From contig JAZMZK010000035.1 of assembly GCA_045585955.1 (NCBI GenBank), positions 1-32,250 on the forward strand: a DNA stretch of 32,250 nucleotides, read 5' to 3'. Below the pieces are notes generated by a model, which made no database searches, was not told the origin of the DNA, and was given only the letters and a program-made list of their open reading frames with translations. This document shows, one piece after another, positions 8,513 to 16,796 of this stretch. The translations under genes were made by a program, and so were the position numbers. Each line of letters opens with the position of its first letter. Within the stretch, counting starts at the first letter, position 1. This stretch comes from SIG78 sp045585955. Its GTDB lineage: Bacteria > Verrucomicrobiota > Lentisphaeria > Victivallales > Victivallaceae.

Positions 8513-9962
8513 TCACCGTTCCGGGAAACCGGAAAGCCTCCGTTGTTCGTTCCAGTCTTCCGGAATGTTTTTCATAATTTGTGCGCTGGATAACCCATCG
8601 GGTTCTGCTCCGTTCACGATTGCTTCAACAATGTCCGGAGCAAGGTTGTCCAAGCCAAGTACCCGCGTTACATACGGCGGTTTCCAACCGAGCTTTGCCG
8701 CCAGGTCTGTGATATTCTTTGCTTCTCCGTTGATCAGCATTTCCATCCACCGCTGCCCGTTGCGGATTGCCCGGAGTAAGGACTGCTGCTTCATCCGGTC
8801 TGCACCGGGAGCAGGAATCACTACTCGGCGGTGACCGTCAATTTTCTTGCTTTCCAACTGCATGGTCATCCGGATTGAACCATCATCCAAAACTTCCTGT
8901 GCGGTTTCCGGGAACTTCTCCGGCTCTCCGTGGGGTTCATAAAAATATCCGCTGACCGCCATTTCGGAGGCAAGGTCTTTCAATCCGTCAACTTTTAATG
9001 TCAAACTGATTTTGTCGGCAAAAACTCTTATCTCACCGATGAGCAGATGCACCAGTTCCTGTCTTGCTCCGGGAAACATAAATTCCCAAAGTCCGGAAAT
9101 ATCGCCGAGGGCGGCAATGATCTCCGTTTCTGACAATGATTCCCGCAACTGCGCCTTTTTCTTTTTGGCTTCGGTGAGCAGTTCTCCAACTTTTCTGATT
9201 TCGTCAAAATCGGTATCGTTCTGCAAGGCATTCTTTTTCAGTTCGGTAAGATGTTTCTGTAACCGTTCACAGTCGTTGGTGTAATTTTCCCGAAGCAACT
9301 GTTCCTTTTCTTTGACCGCTTTCAATGTCGCTTTGATGACGGATGGGGTATGAAAAAATCCGGCGATCAGCGTAAGGATGGAATGCTCCAAATCTCCGGC
9401 AGGGATGCGTTTCAATTCGCACTGGTGATCGGGAGATTTGTTTGTTTTCTGGCAAATATAATAACAATACTTTTTCCCGTGGTTCTTTGTATAAGTCGGC
9501 GTCAAAGCACAGTCGCAATGTCCGCATTTTATAAGCCCGCTTAACGGGTGGATTTGCTTTCGGTAACCGCTTTCTCTCCCCGGCATTGGAACTCATCATC
9601 TGCTGAACTTTTTACCACTGGTCACGGGGAATGATCGCTTCGTGTTCACCTTCATAATTTACATCGTAATGTTTGGTGTATCCGGCATAAACCGGATTGG
9701 AAAGAATGCGGTAAACCGTGCCGGTATCCCATTTCTTTGCTTTATGGAGTCTGCCGGTGCTGACGGAAGTCCACTCTCTGGTTTTCAATCCCAAAGCGTT
9801 TATTTCCGTTACGGTCTGCTTCAGCAAAAGGCCATAGTTGGTCAGAAAGAACTTGCTCTCCTCCTCGCCCTTCTGTGTTTTTGAGATATGCCAGCGGTTA
9901 TCATCGCTCACAAGTTCCTGCTTCAGTTCGTGATCGATAATGTTCCAGTTGATTTTTGTCAT
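8513..9962 (-). pseudogene. Large serine recombinase, broken (no catalytic domain, stop and frameshift)
   Basis: Reading minus-strand frames in order gives the middle and end of a large serine recombinase. The recombinase domain (TGRLHKAKKWDTGTVYRILSNPVYAGYT...IIPRDQW) is followed by a zinc ribbon (LIKCGHCDCALTPTY...YCYYICQKTNKSPDHQC), a coiled coil (LKAVKEKEQLLRE...LTEAKKKKAQLRE), and a C-terminal tail (LAAKLGWKPPYVTRVLGLDNLAPDIVEAI). There are two lesions: a TAA directly after RDQW (near 9612), where the family usually has lysine, and a frameshift within the next 60 nt (MMSSNAGERK in one frame, HPLSGLIKCGHCD in another). The N-terminal resolvase domain with the nucleophilic serine is absent; the first ~45 residues (MTKINWNIIDHEL...) are not recognisable as recombinase. 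The element that it once moved is no longer delimited. Confidence 0.85.
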
Positions 9963-9986
9963 AATGATTCCTTATCTTTTTACTTT

Positions 9987-10048
9987 AATCGCCCCGATAG
10001 GGTTGATTCGCCTGTGGTTTTATCAAAATCGCCCCGATAGGGTTGATT
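9987..10048 (+). promoter_or_regulatory. Two 22-bp operators 40 bp apart upstream of hipBA
   Basis: The sequence AATCGCCCCGAT...GGGTTGATT is present identically at 9987-10008 and 10027-10048. Each copy is an imperfect palindrome of the form AATC-NN-CCC-N-AT-N-GGG-NN-GATT. The 40-bp spacing puts both on the same DNA face. The second copy ends 5 nt before the -35 box of the hipB promoter. HipB of E. coli binds repeated palindromic operators upstream of its own operon, so autoregulation is inferred. Confidence 0.7.
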
Positions 10049-10053
10049 TTTTC

Positions 10054-10081
10054 TTGAAAATCTTGTTTGATGTGCTATATT
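10054..10081 (+). promoter_or_regulatory. hipBA promoter
   Basis: TTGAAA (10054-10059), 16-nt spacer, TATATT (10076-10081); the hipB ATG follows at 10105 behind AAAGGA. Confidence 0.6.
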
Positions 10082-10104
10082 AACATTGAAAGGAAATACA
10101 AACA

Positions 10105-10335
10105 ATGAAAATAGAACTCTCAAATATTCAACAACTTGCTGATATTGTCCGTTCTGAACGAAAGAAACAGAATGTAACTCAAGTTCAGCTGTCGCAACTG
10201 GCTAATGTCGGAGTGCGCTTTGTCCGGGATTTGGAAGACGGCAAAAGTTCCATGCATATTGACAAGGTTTTCAGTGTCCTCGAAACGCTTGGTGTTACAA
10301 TTGAACTGACCACGATTGAAGGAGATGATGAATAA
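10105..10335 (+). CDS. hipB: HipB-like antitoxin, XRE-family DNA-binding protein
   Basis: 76 residues, almost all a single XRE helix-turn-helix: LADIVRSERKKQNVTQVQLSQLANVGVRFVRDLEDGK, followed by the dimerisation-type segment KVFSVLETLGVTIEL. In HipBA systems this antitoxin neutralises the HipA kinase and represses the operon. The stop codon TAA overlaps the hipA ATG by one base (TAATG), implying translational coupling. The two palindromic operators just upstream fit repression by this protein. Confidence 0.85.
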   Translation: MKIELSNIQQLADIVRSERKKQNVTQVQLSQLANVGVRFVRDLEDGKSSMHIDKVFSVLETLGVTIELTTIEGDDE

Positions 10336-11567
10336 TGGAAACCCTGAATGTTTTTTTGCTGGGTAAACTTGCCGGTTTTCTTGAATCCGACAAAGGTACT
10401 CTTTCATTCCGTTATTCAGAAGATTATCTGCAAGATCCATCTGCAGTGCCACTCTCTTTTACGCTTCCTCTTCAGAAAGAAGCGTTTGATGATCAAACTA
10501 CTTCAGTTTTTTTCGACAATCTTCTGCCGCCGGATGTGGTCAGAAAACGCCTTGGTAAAATTCTGCATCTTTCAAGACACAATATTTTTGGTTTTCTCAA
10601 AGCTATTGGCGGAGATTGTGCCGGAGCAGTTTCTTTGTATCCTGCAGAGAATGAGGAAACTGTCAGCGCAAATCCGCCCTCTCTCCGTGAACTCACGAAT
10701 GAAGAAGCTGTTGAAATTTTAACACAACTGCCCAAACGTCCGTTGAATCTGGGAAGAGATGAGGGTTTCCGCATATCCGGAACTGGTGCACAGGATAAAC
10801 TGATTGCCTGCGTTAAGGACAATAAAATTTTGTTGCCTTTGTACGGTGAGCCGTCAACTCATATCATTAAACCACCAATTGCAGAATATCCCAACAGCGT
10901 GTTCAATGAGTTCTTTTGTATGCGCCTTGCGGAGAAACTGGGATTTCCTGCTCCACCTTGCGACATTATCTATTTTGATCATATTCCTTATTATTGTGTA
11001 AAGAGATATGACCGCAAGGAGAATAACGGCAAGGTTTCCAGATTGCACCAGGAAGATTTCTGTCAACTTTTCAGCGTAGATCCCGAAAAGAAATATGAAA
11101 ATGACGGTGGTCCAACTATTCCGGTCTGCTTCAATCTTATCAAGAAAATGCACGGCGGTATTGCGGGACAACTTGATTTTTTACGGCGAATTATTTTGAA
11201 TTTTCTGATTGGGAACGGCGATGCTCACGCAAAGAATTTCTCGGTCCTTTACAGTGGTAAAAACACCAGACTTGCACCAGTCTACGATTTGCTTTGCACA
11301 GAAATTTACAGCAATCTCTCCCGTGAGTTTGCGATGTCTATTGGAAAGGAATTTGCTTTTGCCAATATCTCAAGAAGTAATTTTCAGGAGATGGCTGTTG
11401 ATTGTCAAATCCGTCCGGAGATCGTGTTTGCTCAAATAGATGATCTGCTCAAGAAAATCATCCCGGCGGCAGAATCATTGAAGAGTGAACTTGCTATAAC
11501 TCATCCATGCCCGGTATATGATGAAATTCAGCAGATTATCAAGTTGAATGCACAAAGATTGTCTTAG
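10335..11567 (+). CDS. hipA: HipA-like serine/threonine kinase toxin
   Basis: 410 residues, close to the usual length of the family. An N-terminal HipA domain (to about residue 110, with SFTLPLQ and FFDNLLP) precedes the kinase core. Motifs are ISGTGAQDKL (147-156, the ejectable P-loop region), the ATP-binding lysine in THIIKPP (about 179), CVKRYDR, the catalytic loop GNGDAHAKNFSVL (D296 and N301), and the metal-binding APVYDL (D318). E. coli HipA phosphorylates glutamyl-tRNA synthetase and induces persistence; the target here is unknown. All key residues are present, so the toxin looks functional. Its TAG stop overlaps the stop of the minus-strand fragment at 11564. Confidence 0.9.
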   Translation: METLNVFLLGKLAGFLESDKGTLSFRYSEDYLQDPSAVPLSFTLPLQKEAFDDQTTSVFFDNLLPPDVVRKRLGKILHLSRHNIFGFLKAIGGDCAGAVSLYPAENEETVSANPPSLRELTNEEAVEILTQLPKRPLNLGRDEGFRISGTGAQDKLIACVKDNKILLPLYGEPSTHIIKPPIAEYPNSVFNEFFCMRLAEKLGFPAPPCDIIYFDHIPYYCVKRYDRKENNGKVSRLHQEDFCQLFSVDPEKKYENDGGPTIPVCFNLIKKMHGGIAGQLDFLRRIILNFLIGNGDAHAKNFSVLYSGKNTRLAPVYDLLCTEIYSNLSREFAMSIGKEFAFANISRSNFQEMAVDCQIRPEIVFAQIDDLLKKIIPAAESLKSELAITHPCPVYDEIQQIIKLNAQRLS

Positions 11568-11761
11568 GTTTCCTCTTCGTCATCGTACCAGTTGGAAAGG
11601 GTTGCAAGGGTAAAGCCCAGCTTGCAGGCGGCTTCTTCCACTTGCCACTTGATGTCCGGCTTCCAATCCGGGTTCTGCTCAAAGACAAATTCAAGCTCGC
11701 CGTGTACCGCTTCCAGAACTTGAACAATGTCCGGACGATGGTTCGGAAGAAATCTGTATTC
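11564..11761 (-). pseudogene. C-terminal fragment of an unrecognised protein
   Basis: A minus-strand frame of 65 codons reads like genuine protein but lacks a start codon: LEAVHGELEFVFEQNPDWKP, then KWQVEEAACKLGFTLATLSN and WYDDEEET before a TAA stop. The ACKLGFTLATLSNWY part resembles a small helix-turn-helix. An in-frame TGA lies just upstream. I do not recognise the parent family. The stop overlaps the hipA stop tail-to-tail, suggesting that the hipBA unit was joined to the end of an older gene. Confidence 0.45.
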
Positions 11762-11871
11762 TCAATCCGGATAAGCCCCTTGAAATCAATTATTCAGATC
11801 CGGCGTGTCCGCACTTTGAATTGAGTGATTCGGCTACCCAAGAACGGCAAAAAGCTCCGGGAGAGTTGTAA
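11740..11871 (+). pseudogene. Possible plus-strand gene remnant
   Basis: A plus-strand frame reads SEEICILNPDKPLEINYSDP followed by ACPHFELSDSATQERQKAPG and EL before a TAA at 11869-11871. The composition is protein-like, but there is no start or known family. It partly overlaps the minus-strand fragment, so at most one of the two is real near 11740-11760. Confidence 0.25.
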
Positions 11872-12041
11872 AAACAATGGATAAAACTACCTCATAATAA
11901 CCGATTTTTTGCTTTTTATGAAATAAAACAATTGAAAATGCTGTCAATACAGTGGATAATCCGGTGATTTTGATTGTGCGTAAAACTTGCTTACAGTTAA
12001 TACTCAAATGCTTATAAAATGGAAAATATGTTGCACTTGGG
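11872..12041. other. AT-rich spacer
   Basis: No gene or clear terminator is visible between the remnants and the end of the FAD oxidoreductase gene. The 3' end of the five-gene operon must lie here. Confidence 0.4.
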
Positions 12042-13232
12042 TTACAGCTCCCCAGTCAGATTTACATCGCTTAAGTGCAGCGGCACATCTTTTTTCCGCA
12101 AGGCATCCTGCACGAGCTTGTAATCAAGAGCGCGGCTGTCGCACTTGTTTTCTACAGTCAAGGCGGCGGCGAGTCCGGCGGCTTCACCGGTCATGGCGGC
12201 GGTGGGGATCACCCGGTAGACTTCCCAGGCATCGTTGATCGCACCCATACATCTGCCGGCGGCAAATACGCCGTCGAGAGTTTCCGGCACCAGCGACCGC
12301 AGCGGAGTTTCCCACACCGGGCCGGGAGCCCGCCAGTCGCCGGTCAGCCCGATGGAGTCTTCGTGATGCACGCCGTAACCATCAGTATCAAGCATAAACC
12401 GGCACTTGGCGGCAGCGATCTTGCGGAACTGGGGCATGGCGGGCAGATGGATGGGGTAATGCTCATAGCGGTTGCTGGTTTGGTAGCTTTCGCGGTAAAA
12501 TTCCCGCAAATGTTTGTAGCAATCCCGGGTAAATTCAGTTACCTTCTTGCCATCCATGCCGTCGCCGGGGGCAATGTCGTTTTTAGCAAACATAAAGGGT
12601 TTGACCCGCAAAGTTTTGCCGAAATAATAGTTGGATTTATCCGCTTCCGGGCTGTTTTCAATGAGCCAGAGCGAGAGATTGTTGTAATCGCACTCCACCG
12701 CTCCGCCGGCACGGCGGACGATGATGGCTTCGCCGCTGGCATCTACGAAAGCTCCGGCTTGGACAACAATCCTGCCGGAAGTATTCTCCACTTCCAGAGC
12801 AGTAACTTTATCGCCGGACTTCTGCACAGCACAAACTCTGGTATCCAGCCAGAGATCCACCCCGGCTTCGGCAAGCATTTCGTCCAGACTCAAGATAAAC
12901 CCGGCGGGCGAAAAATCCACCCGCAGGCGGTTGTAACGCTGACCGACTTCGCTGATCCCGGCGCCGCCCCAATCTTTATGCAGATCGAACTGGCTGAACT
13001 CCATGGATTTGTAGAGCATTTCTTCGGAGATACCTTTAATGACCTGCGTACCTTTGCCGTCGCACAAAGGCAAATATATGTAGATCAATCCCGCCGTGGC
13101 AAGTCCGCCGATGAGGGTCTGTTTTTCAATGAGAGCTACTTTATGCCCCCGGCGTGCCGCCGCCAATGCCGCGGCGATACCGGCAACCCCGGCACCGACG
13201 ACTGCAACATCATATTTTACTGTAAAATCCAC
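12042..13232 (-). CDS. FAD-dependent oxidoreductase (FAD_oxidored family)
   Basis: About 396 residues. The N-terminus has a Rossmann FAD-binding motif, YDVAVVGAGVAGIAAALAAA, followed by LIEKQTLIGGLATAG. The C-terminal second FAD-binding segment is LDGVFAAGRCMGAINDAWEVYR then TGEAAGLAAA, typical of the PF12831 family often found in PVC and Bacteroidota glycan loci. Substrate unknown; no signal peptide, so cytoplasmic. The frame is open to 13250, but a GTG at 13232 has GGGAGG six nt upstream and places the start right before the beta-strand, with a 14-nt gap to the preceding glycosidase gene. It is the last gene of the five-gene operon. Confidence 0.85.
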   Translation of the reverse strand: MDFTVKYDVAVVGAGVAGIAAALAAARRGHKVALIEKQTLIGGLATAGLIYIYLPLCDGKGTQVIKGISEEMLYKSMEFSQFDLHKDWGGAGISEVGQRYNRLRVDFSPAGFILSLDEMLAEAGVDLWLDTRVCAVQKSGDKVTALEVENTSGRIVVQAGAFVDASGEAIIVRRAGGAVECDYNNLSLWLIENSPEADKSNYYFGKTLRVKPFMFAKNDIAPGDGMDGKKVTEFTRDCYKHLREFYRESYQTSNRYEHYPIHLPAMPQFRKIAAAKCRFMLDTDGYGVHHEDSIGLTGDWRAPGPVWETPLRSLVPETLDGVFAAGRCMGAINDAWEVYRVIPTAAMTGEAAGLAAALTVENKCDSRALDYKLVQDALRKKDVPLHLSDVNLTGEL

Positions 13233-13246
13233 TTTGTGCCTCCCAA

Positions 13247-16222
13247 TCACTCAAAAATCACCAGCGGAACTGCCGAGTTATCCCGGTTGCCCGCCAGACC
13301 GTCATCCATATCCAGCCAGTAGGGGGCGGTGTTGGCGGTTTTGCTGTTGTTATCAAAAACTACAAAGTTAAAGTACACCGGTTTGCCGGAAATGCAATTT
13401 ATTTCGCTTTTGGGTACAGTTATGTTGTAATAAGTGTAATTGCCTTTGCGGAAGGCTTGAGCTTTTACTTTGGTACCCAGATTGGTGTGATATTTCACGA
13501 TCTCCGTACCCCGGGGTGTCAATGCCACGCTGTAATTGTGTCCTTGAGTATAGGTTTTGCTGTCGGCATCCAGATTTCGCACATCCGCCGGGGCGGCGGG
13601 AGCGTTGGCAAAGACGAACTGCAAACTGTCGCCCCGCCAGATATTGTCTTTATTGAACCGCTGGACATGGGTTGGGTCGTCAACTTTAGCGGCAATGTAG
13701 AGATTTTTGTCGTCGTAAGTCAGGCTGTATTCCACAGAAATATTATGCCCGTTGGGGTTCATGGAACTTTTGAAATAGCTCAATTCCGGATGCAGTGCCG
13801 ATGTGGGCTTGACATGGTTGGGAACCACCAGTTTTTCAGTATATACTGTTTTGCCGGAGGCTTTTCTGAACTTTACGGTATTGTTGATGATATTGGCGGA
13901 GAATTTTTCGCCATTGATTGTAAAATCCAGCTTTTTCGCTCCCGGCTGGATCGCCACCGGCAATTCGCCGATACTGCCGGGCAGGATGGTCATGGAACTT
14001 TTGCCGCACTTGACGGTGATTTTTTCCCGCACGGTGTTGTTTACATACAGCATGGCTTTATCAACAGCAAGGAGCTTGGCACCGGCTTTATACTTGGGGC
14101 GGAGGGTTTTAAAGTAATTATCCACCTTGTCGGCAACTTGGGTGGCATCTTCGTTTATTACCAGATAAAAGGGCTGCTCTGTGAGTTTGAGAGTTTGTTT
14201 ACCGGCAGCAACCTTGTTTTCTCTGCCATACATACTTACTTTTACACCCGGTTTTGCCAGTTCGATCGGCAAATCGGCTTCGCCTTCCAATATCCACGCA
14301 CAAAGCACGGTTTTGCCGTCGAGGCGGGTGAAAACATAGGCGTACATCAAATTATCGGCAGACTTGACTTCCCGCACGAATTTTACAAACGCCAGCTCTC
14401 TGGCAAATACGGCAAACGCCGCACCGCCGGGGAGCGGAGTGTAGATGGTACTGTTATCGGCGGCACGCCCCGGTTTCCAGCAAGTTGCCATACAGCCGCT
14501 CAAGGGCTTGTTTTCGTTGTATCCGTAGTGGGTGCTCAAGCGGAAAAGTGCCACACTGCTTACGGGAGAAGCCTTGCTGATGATGATCGCCCGTGCAGTC
14601 AACGCCGCTTGCGTTACTGCCAGACCTTCGTCATAGCGGTCGCCGTAAAAGATGTTGTAGCCGGTTTCGGTATTTTCCACCAGAGGGGATTTGCCCAGCG
14701 AGCGGGCAAGATTGCTGGATTTGAGATAGAAATTCCGCAAACTGCGTTCCGGCACATTGGGTTTGCCCTGGGTAAGATCCCAGTTGCCGAAGTAGGCGTC
14801 GATGTTGTAAATATCAAAGTCATCCACCAGATCGCTCATTACGATTCGTTCAAAGGGCTCGATATACATTTCCACATTGTTACCCCCGGCGGTGATTTTT
14901 GCCTTGGGGTCGATCTTGCGGGCGGCACGGGCAACGATGCGGCTGCGGAACAGCTGCTGGCTCATGGCTTCCACCCAGGTTCCGGCGTGTTTGTGCTTCA
15001 TTTGGGCGTGGGAAGGTATTTCCATAATGGTACCGTAGGATTTTACCTTGCCCTTCAGGATTTTTGCCGCTTCGGTGACTGCCGCTTCAATACTCTTGAG
15101 ATATTCTTCCGAATACATGGGGTAGCCCCGGCGGAACATATCCATATTGCAATCGGCCTGACTCATGCCGCCTACATAGAGTGCATGCAGCTCAAAGTCC
15201 GAATCCAGAAACTTTTTGTAAGTACCCAGAAAACGCTTGCGGGCGTTGACTGCCGGGTCGCCTTTTTCGCCGCCGATAATTGGCAGCGTTGCCGAACCCA
15301 CCCCCATCATCCGGTAGCCTTCCATCAGGGGTGTCCAGATACCGAACTGGTTGACCCGGAAGAAGGGGTCGCGTTTGCCTTGCATAGCCGGAGTGCTGAT
15401 AAAGGCACTCTGCACCATAGCGATCTCTTTATTGCCCACAAACGCATGGACTTCCAATACATAGTAGCCACGCTCCTGACCGGGAACGACGATTTTTTCG
15501 CCTTCGGTGTAGGGTTTGCGTTTTTGGGTATAGACAGTTTTGCCCAGATCGTTTTTCATGGTAAGCGTGTATTCCAGATCATCCAGCTTCTGCATTTCCA
15601 AAGCAAACTCTGCGGGTTTGCCCGGTTCCACCAGCCCGAAAGCCTTGTCCGTGGGGTAAAAGTCCGGCAGGGGATAACCTTTCATAAAGCTCTGGCGGAA
15701 AAACTGTTTGCCGGGCTTGACCACTTCGATTTTTTCCACGCCGACTTTGCGGAGCTTGAGGTCAGTAAAATAGAGTTTGCCCTCCACATCCAAATAGAGA
15801 TGTATCGTCAGACGGTTGCTGGTGAATTTGGAGGCATTAAAGCGGTAGACGCCCTTTTTCCAGTCAAAAGTACCGGTCATACAGCTGCCGTCATCGGTGG
15901 CGACGGCACGGCCGTAAACTTTGCCGCCTTTAAGGATGATCCGCCCGCCGAAGCGGCCGGGGTTGGCAGAGCTGATATTTTCGCCCTTCACGAGATAACT
16001 CAATTCATAAACTGCGTTGGGTTCCAGATTTACACTCTGCACATAACCTTTGCGGCTGGTTACGCAAGCGGCGTTTTTGCCGTCGATCTGCACGGGGTTT
16101 TTCAGGGAGTCTTTCAGCACCGCCCAATGTTTGAAACCCTCGCTGAAATCGCCGTTTTTAACGGCGTTGGCACTTAAATTCAGGGTAAAAAAAGCCCCCA
16201 GCAGTATAAATAATATACGCAT
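13247..16222 (-). CDS. Secreted multidomain glycoside hydrolase (clan-A-like) with two carbohydrate-binding modules
   Basis: 991 residues. Signal peptide (1-20, MRILFILLGAFFTLNLSANA); CBM4/9-like jelly roll at about 21-160 (VKNGDFSEGFKHW ... LYFTDLKLRKV); linker beta domain 165-280; TIM-barrel-like catalytic region about 290-690; C-terminal CBM9/DOMON-like domain about 790-991 (DNIWRGDSLQFVF, YWLDMDDGLAGNRDNSAVPL). Candidate catalytic glutamates are E401 (YGTIMEIPSHA, in place of the usual NEP) and E516 (SPLVENTETGYN), by analogy with clan GH-A; the family number cannot be assigned. The first module is closely related to the stand-alone protein encoded 31 nt upstream. It probably attacks the polysaccharide whose products are finished by the beta-mannosidase at 21700-24186. 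Confidence 0.8.
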   Translation of the reverse strand: MRILFILLGAFFTLNLSANAVKNGDFSEGFKHWAVLKDSLKNPVQIDGKNAACVTSRKGYVQSVNLEPNAVYELSYLVKGENISSANPGRFGGRIILKGGKVYGRAVATDDGSCMTGTFDWKKGVYRFNASKFTSNRLTIHLYLDVEGKLYFTDLKLRKVGVEKIEVVKPGKQFFRQSFMKGYPLPDFYPTDKAFGLVEPGKPAEFALEMQKLDDLEYTLTMKNDLGKTVYTQKRKPYTEGEKIVVPGQERGYYVLEVHAFVGNKEIAMVQSAFISTPAMQGKRDPFFRVNQFGIWTPLMEGYRMMGVGSATLPIIGGEKGDPAVNARKRFLGTYKKFLDSDFELHALYVGGMSQADCNMDMFRRGYPMYSEEYLKSIEAAVTEAAKILKGKVKSYGTIMEIPSHAQMKHKHAGTWVEAMSQQLFRSRIVARAARKIDPKAKITAGGNNVEMYIEPFERIVMSDLVDDFDIYNIDAYFGNWDLTQGKPNVPERSLRNFYLKSSNLARSLGKSPLVENTETGYNIFYGDRYDEGLAVTQAALTARAIIISKASPVSSVALFRLSTHYGYNENKPLSGCMATCWKPGRAADNSTIYTPLPGGAAFAVFARELAFVKFVREVKSADNLMYAYVFTRLDGKTVLCAWILEGEADLPIELAKPGVKVSMYGRENKVAAGKQTLKLTEQPFYLVINEDATQVADKVDNYFKTLRPKYKAGAKLLAVDKAMLYVNNTVREKITVKCGKSSMTILPGSIGELPVAIQPGAKKLDFTINGEKFSANIINNTVKFRKASGKTVYTEKLVVPNHVKPTSALHPELSYFKSSMNPNGHNISVEYSLTYDDKNLYIAAKVDDPTHVQRFNKDNIWRGDSLQFVFANAPAAPADVRNLDADSKTYTQGHNYSVALTPRGTEIVKYHTNLGTKVKAQAFRKGNYTYYNITVPKSEINCISGKPVYFNFVVFDNNSKTANTAPYWLDMDDGLAGNRDNSAVPLVIFE

Positions 16223-16253
16223 AAAAAATCTCTTTGGTTATATAGTTTGAAAA

Positions 16254-16766
16254 TTATTCAGATTTCTTTCCGGCGGCAACTTTTACCAGTTTGAAATCCG
16301 CAAAGTAGCAAGTGCCTTCGGTATCCAAATGCATGGTAAAAACCAGTTTATTGCTTTGGAAATAGGAGCCTTTGAGCAGGATTTTGCCCTCTTTCCAGTC
16401 AAAAGTGCCGGTCATGCTGTTGCCCTTGGGGTCAGCAGTACCTCTGCCGTAGCGTTTGCCGCCCCGGATGATGATGCGGGCTCCCTGACCGTGTTTGCCT
16501 TTGGCGATATTTTCGCCTTTCATCTTGAAAGTCAGGAGGTAATCGGCTTGGGGGTCAACGGTTACATTCTGTATGACCTGCTGACCTTTGGTGATCACAA
16601 CCGAGTTTTTGCCGTCAGCTTTGACATCGCTGCTTACCTTGGCTCCTTTAAGCAGCATCCAGTGCTTGCCGCCCTCGGCAAAATCACCATTTTTAAAGAG
16701 GTTGACTTCGGAAGCACTCAAGGTAAACATTGCCATCAAAGCCAGAATAAAAGTTGTTGTACGCAT
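16254..16766 (-). CDS. Secreted stand-alone carbohydrate-binding protein
   Basis: 170 residues: signal peptide (MRTTTFILALMAMFTLSASE) plus a single CBM4/9-like beta-sandwich. It aligns throughout with residues 21-160 of the glycosidase downstream: NGDFAEGGKHW versus NGDFSEGFKHW, MKGENI versus VKGENI, NSMTGTFDWKEG versus SCMTGTFDWKKG, and YFADFKLVKV versus YFTDLKLRKV. It has no catalytic domain, so ligand binding at or outside the cell envelope is inferred. An AGGAG ribosome-binding site lies 7 nt upstream. It sits 30 nt after the pseudopilin gene and 31 nt before the glycosidase, inside one operon. Confidence 0.8.
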   Translation of the reverse strand: MRTTTFILALMAMFTLSASEVNLFKNGDFAEGGKHWMLLKGAKVSSDVKADGKNSVVITKGQQVIQNVTVDPQADYLLTFKMKGENIAKGKHGQGARIIIRGGKRYGRGTADPKGNSMTGTFDWKEGKILLKGSYFQSNKLVFTMHLDTEGTCYFADFKLVKVAAGKKSE

Positions 16767-16796
16767 GATATTTCTCCTATCTATATTGATTGATTT

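Noticed and set aside
9987..10048. CRISPR-like repeat pair
   Set aside because: Only two copies with an 18-bp gap, no array and no cas genes; their position at the hipB promoter indicates operators.
12075..13322. 415-codon open frame on the plus strand
   Set aside because: Antisense to the FAD oxidoreductase, which has both FAD-binding motifs.
13457..16177. 906-codon open frame on the plus strand
   Set aside because: It is antisense to the 991-residue glycosidase, which has a signal peptide, recognisable modules and a family-like layout. The antisense frame shows no domain and has no ribosome-binding site.
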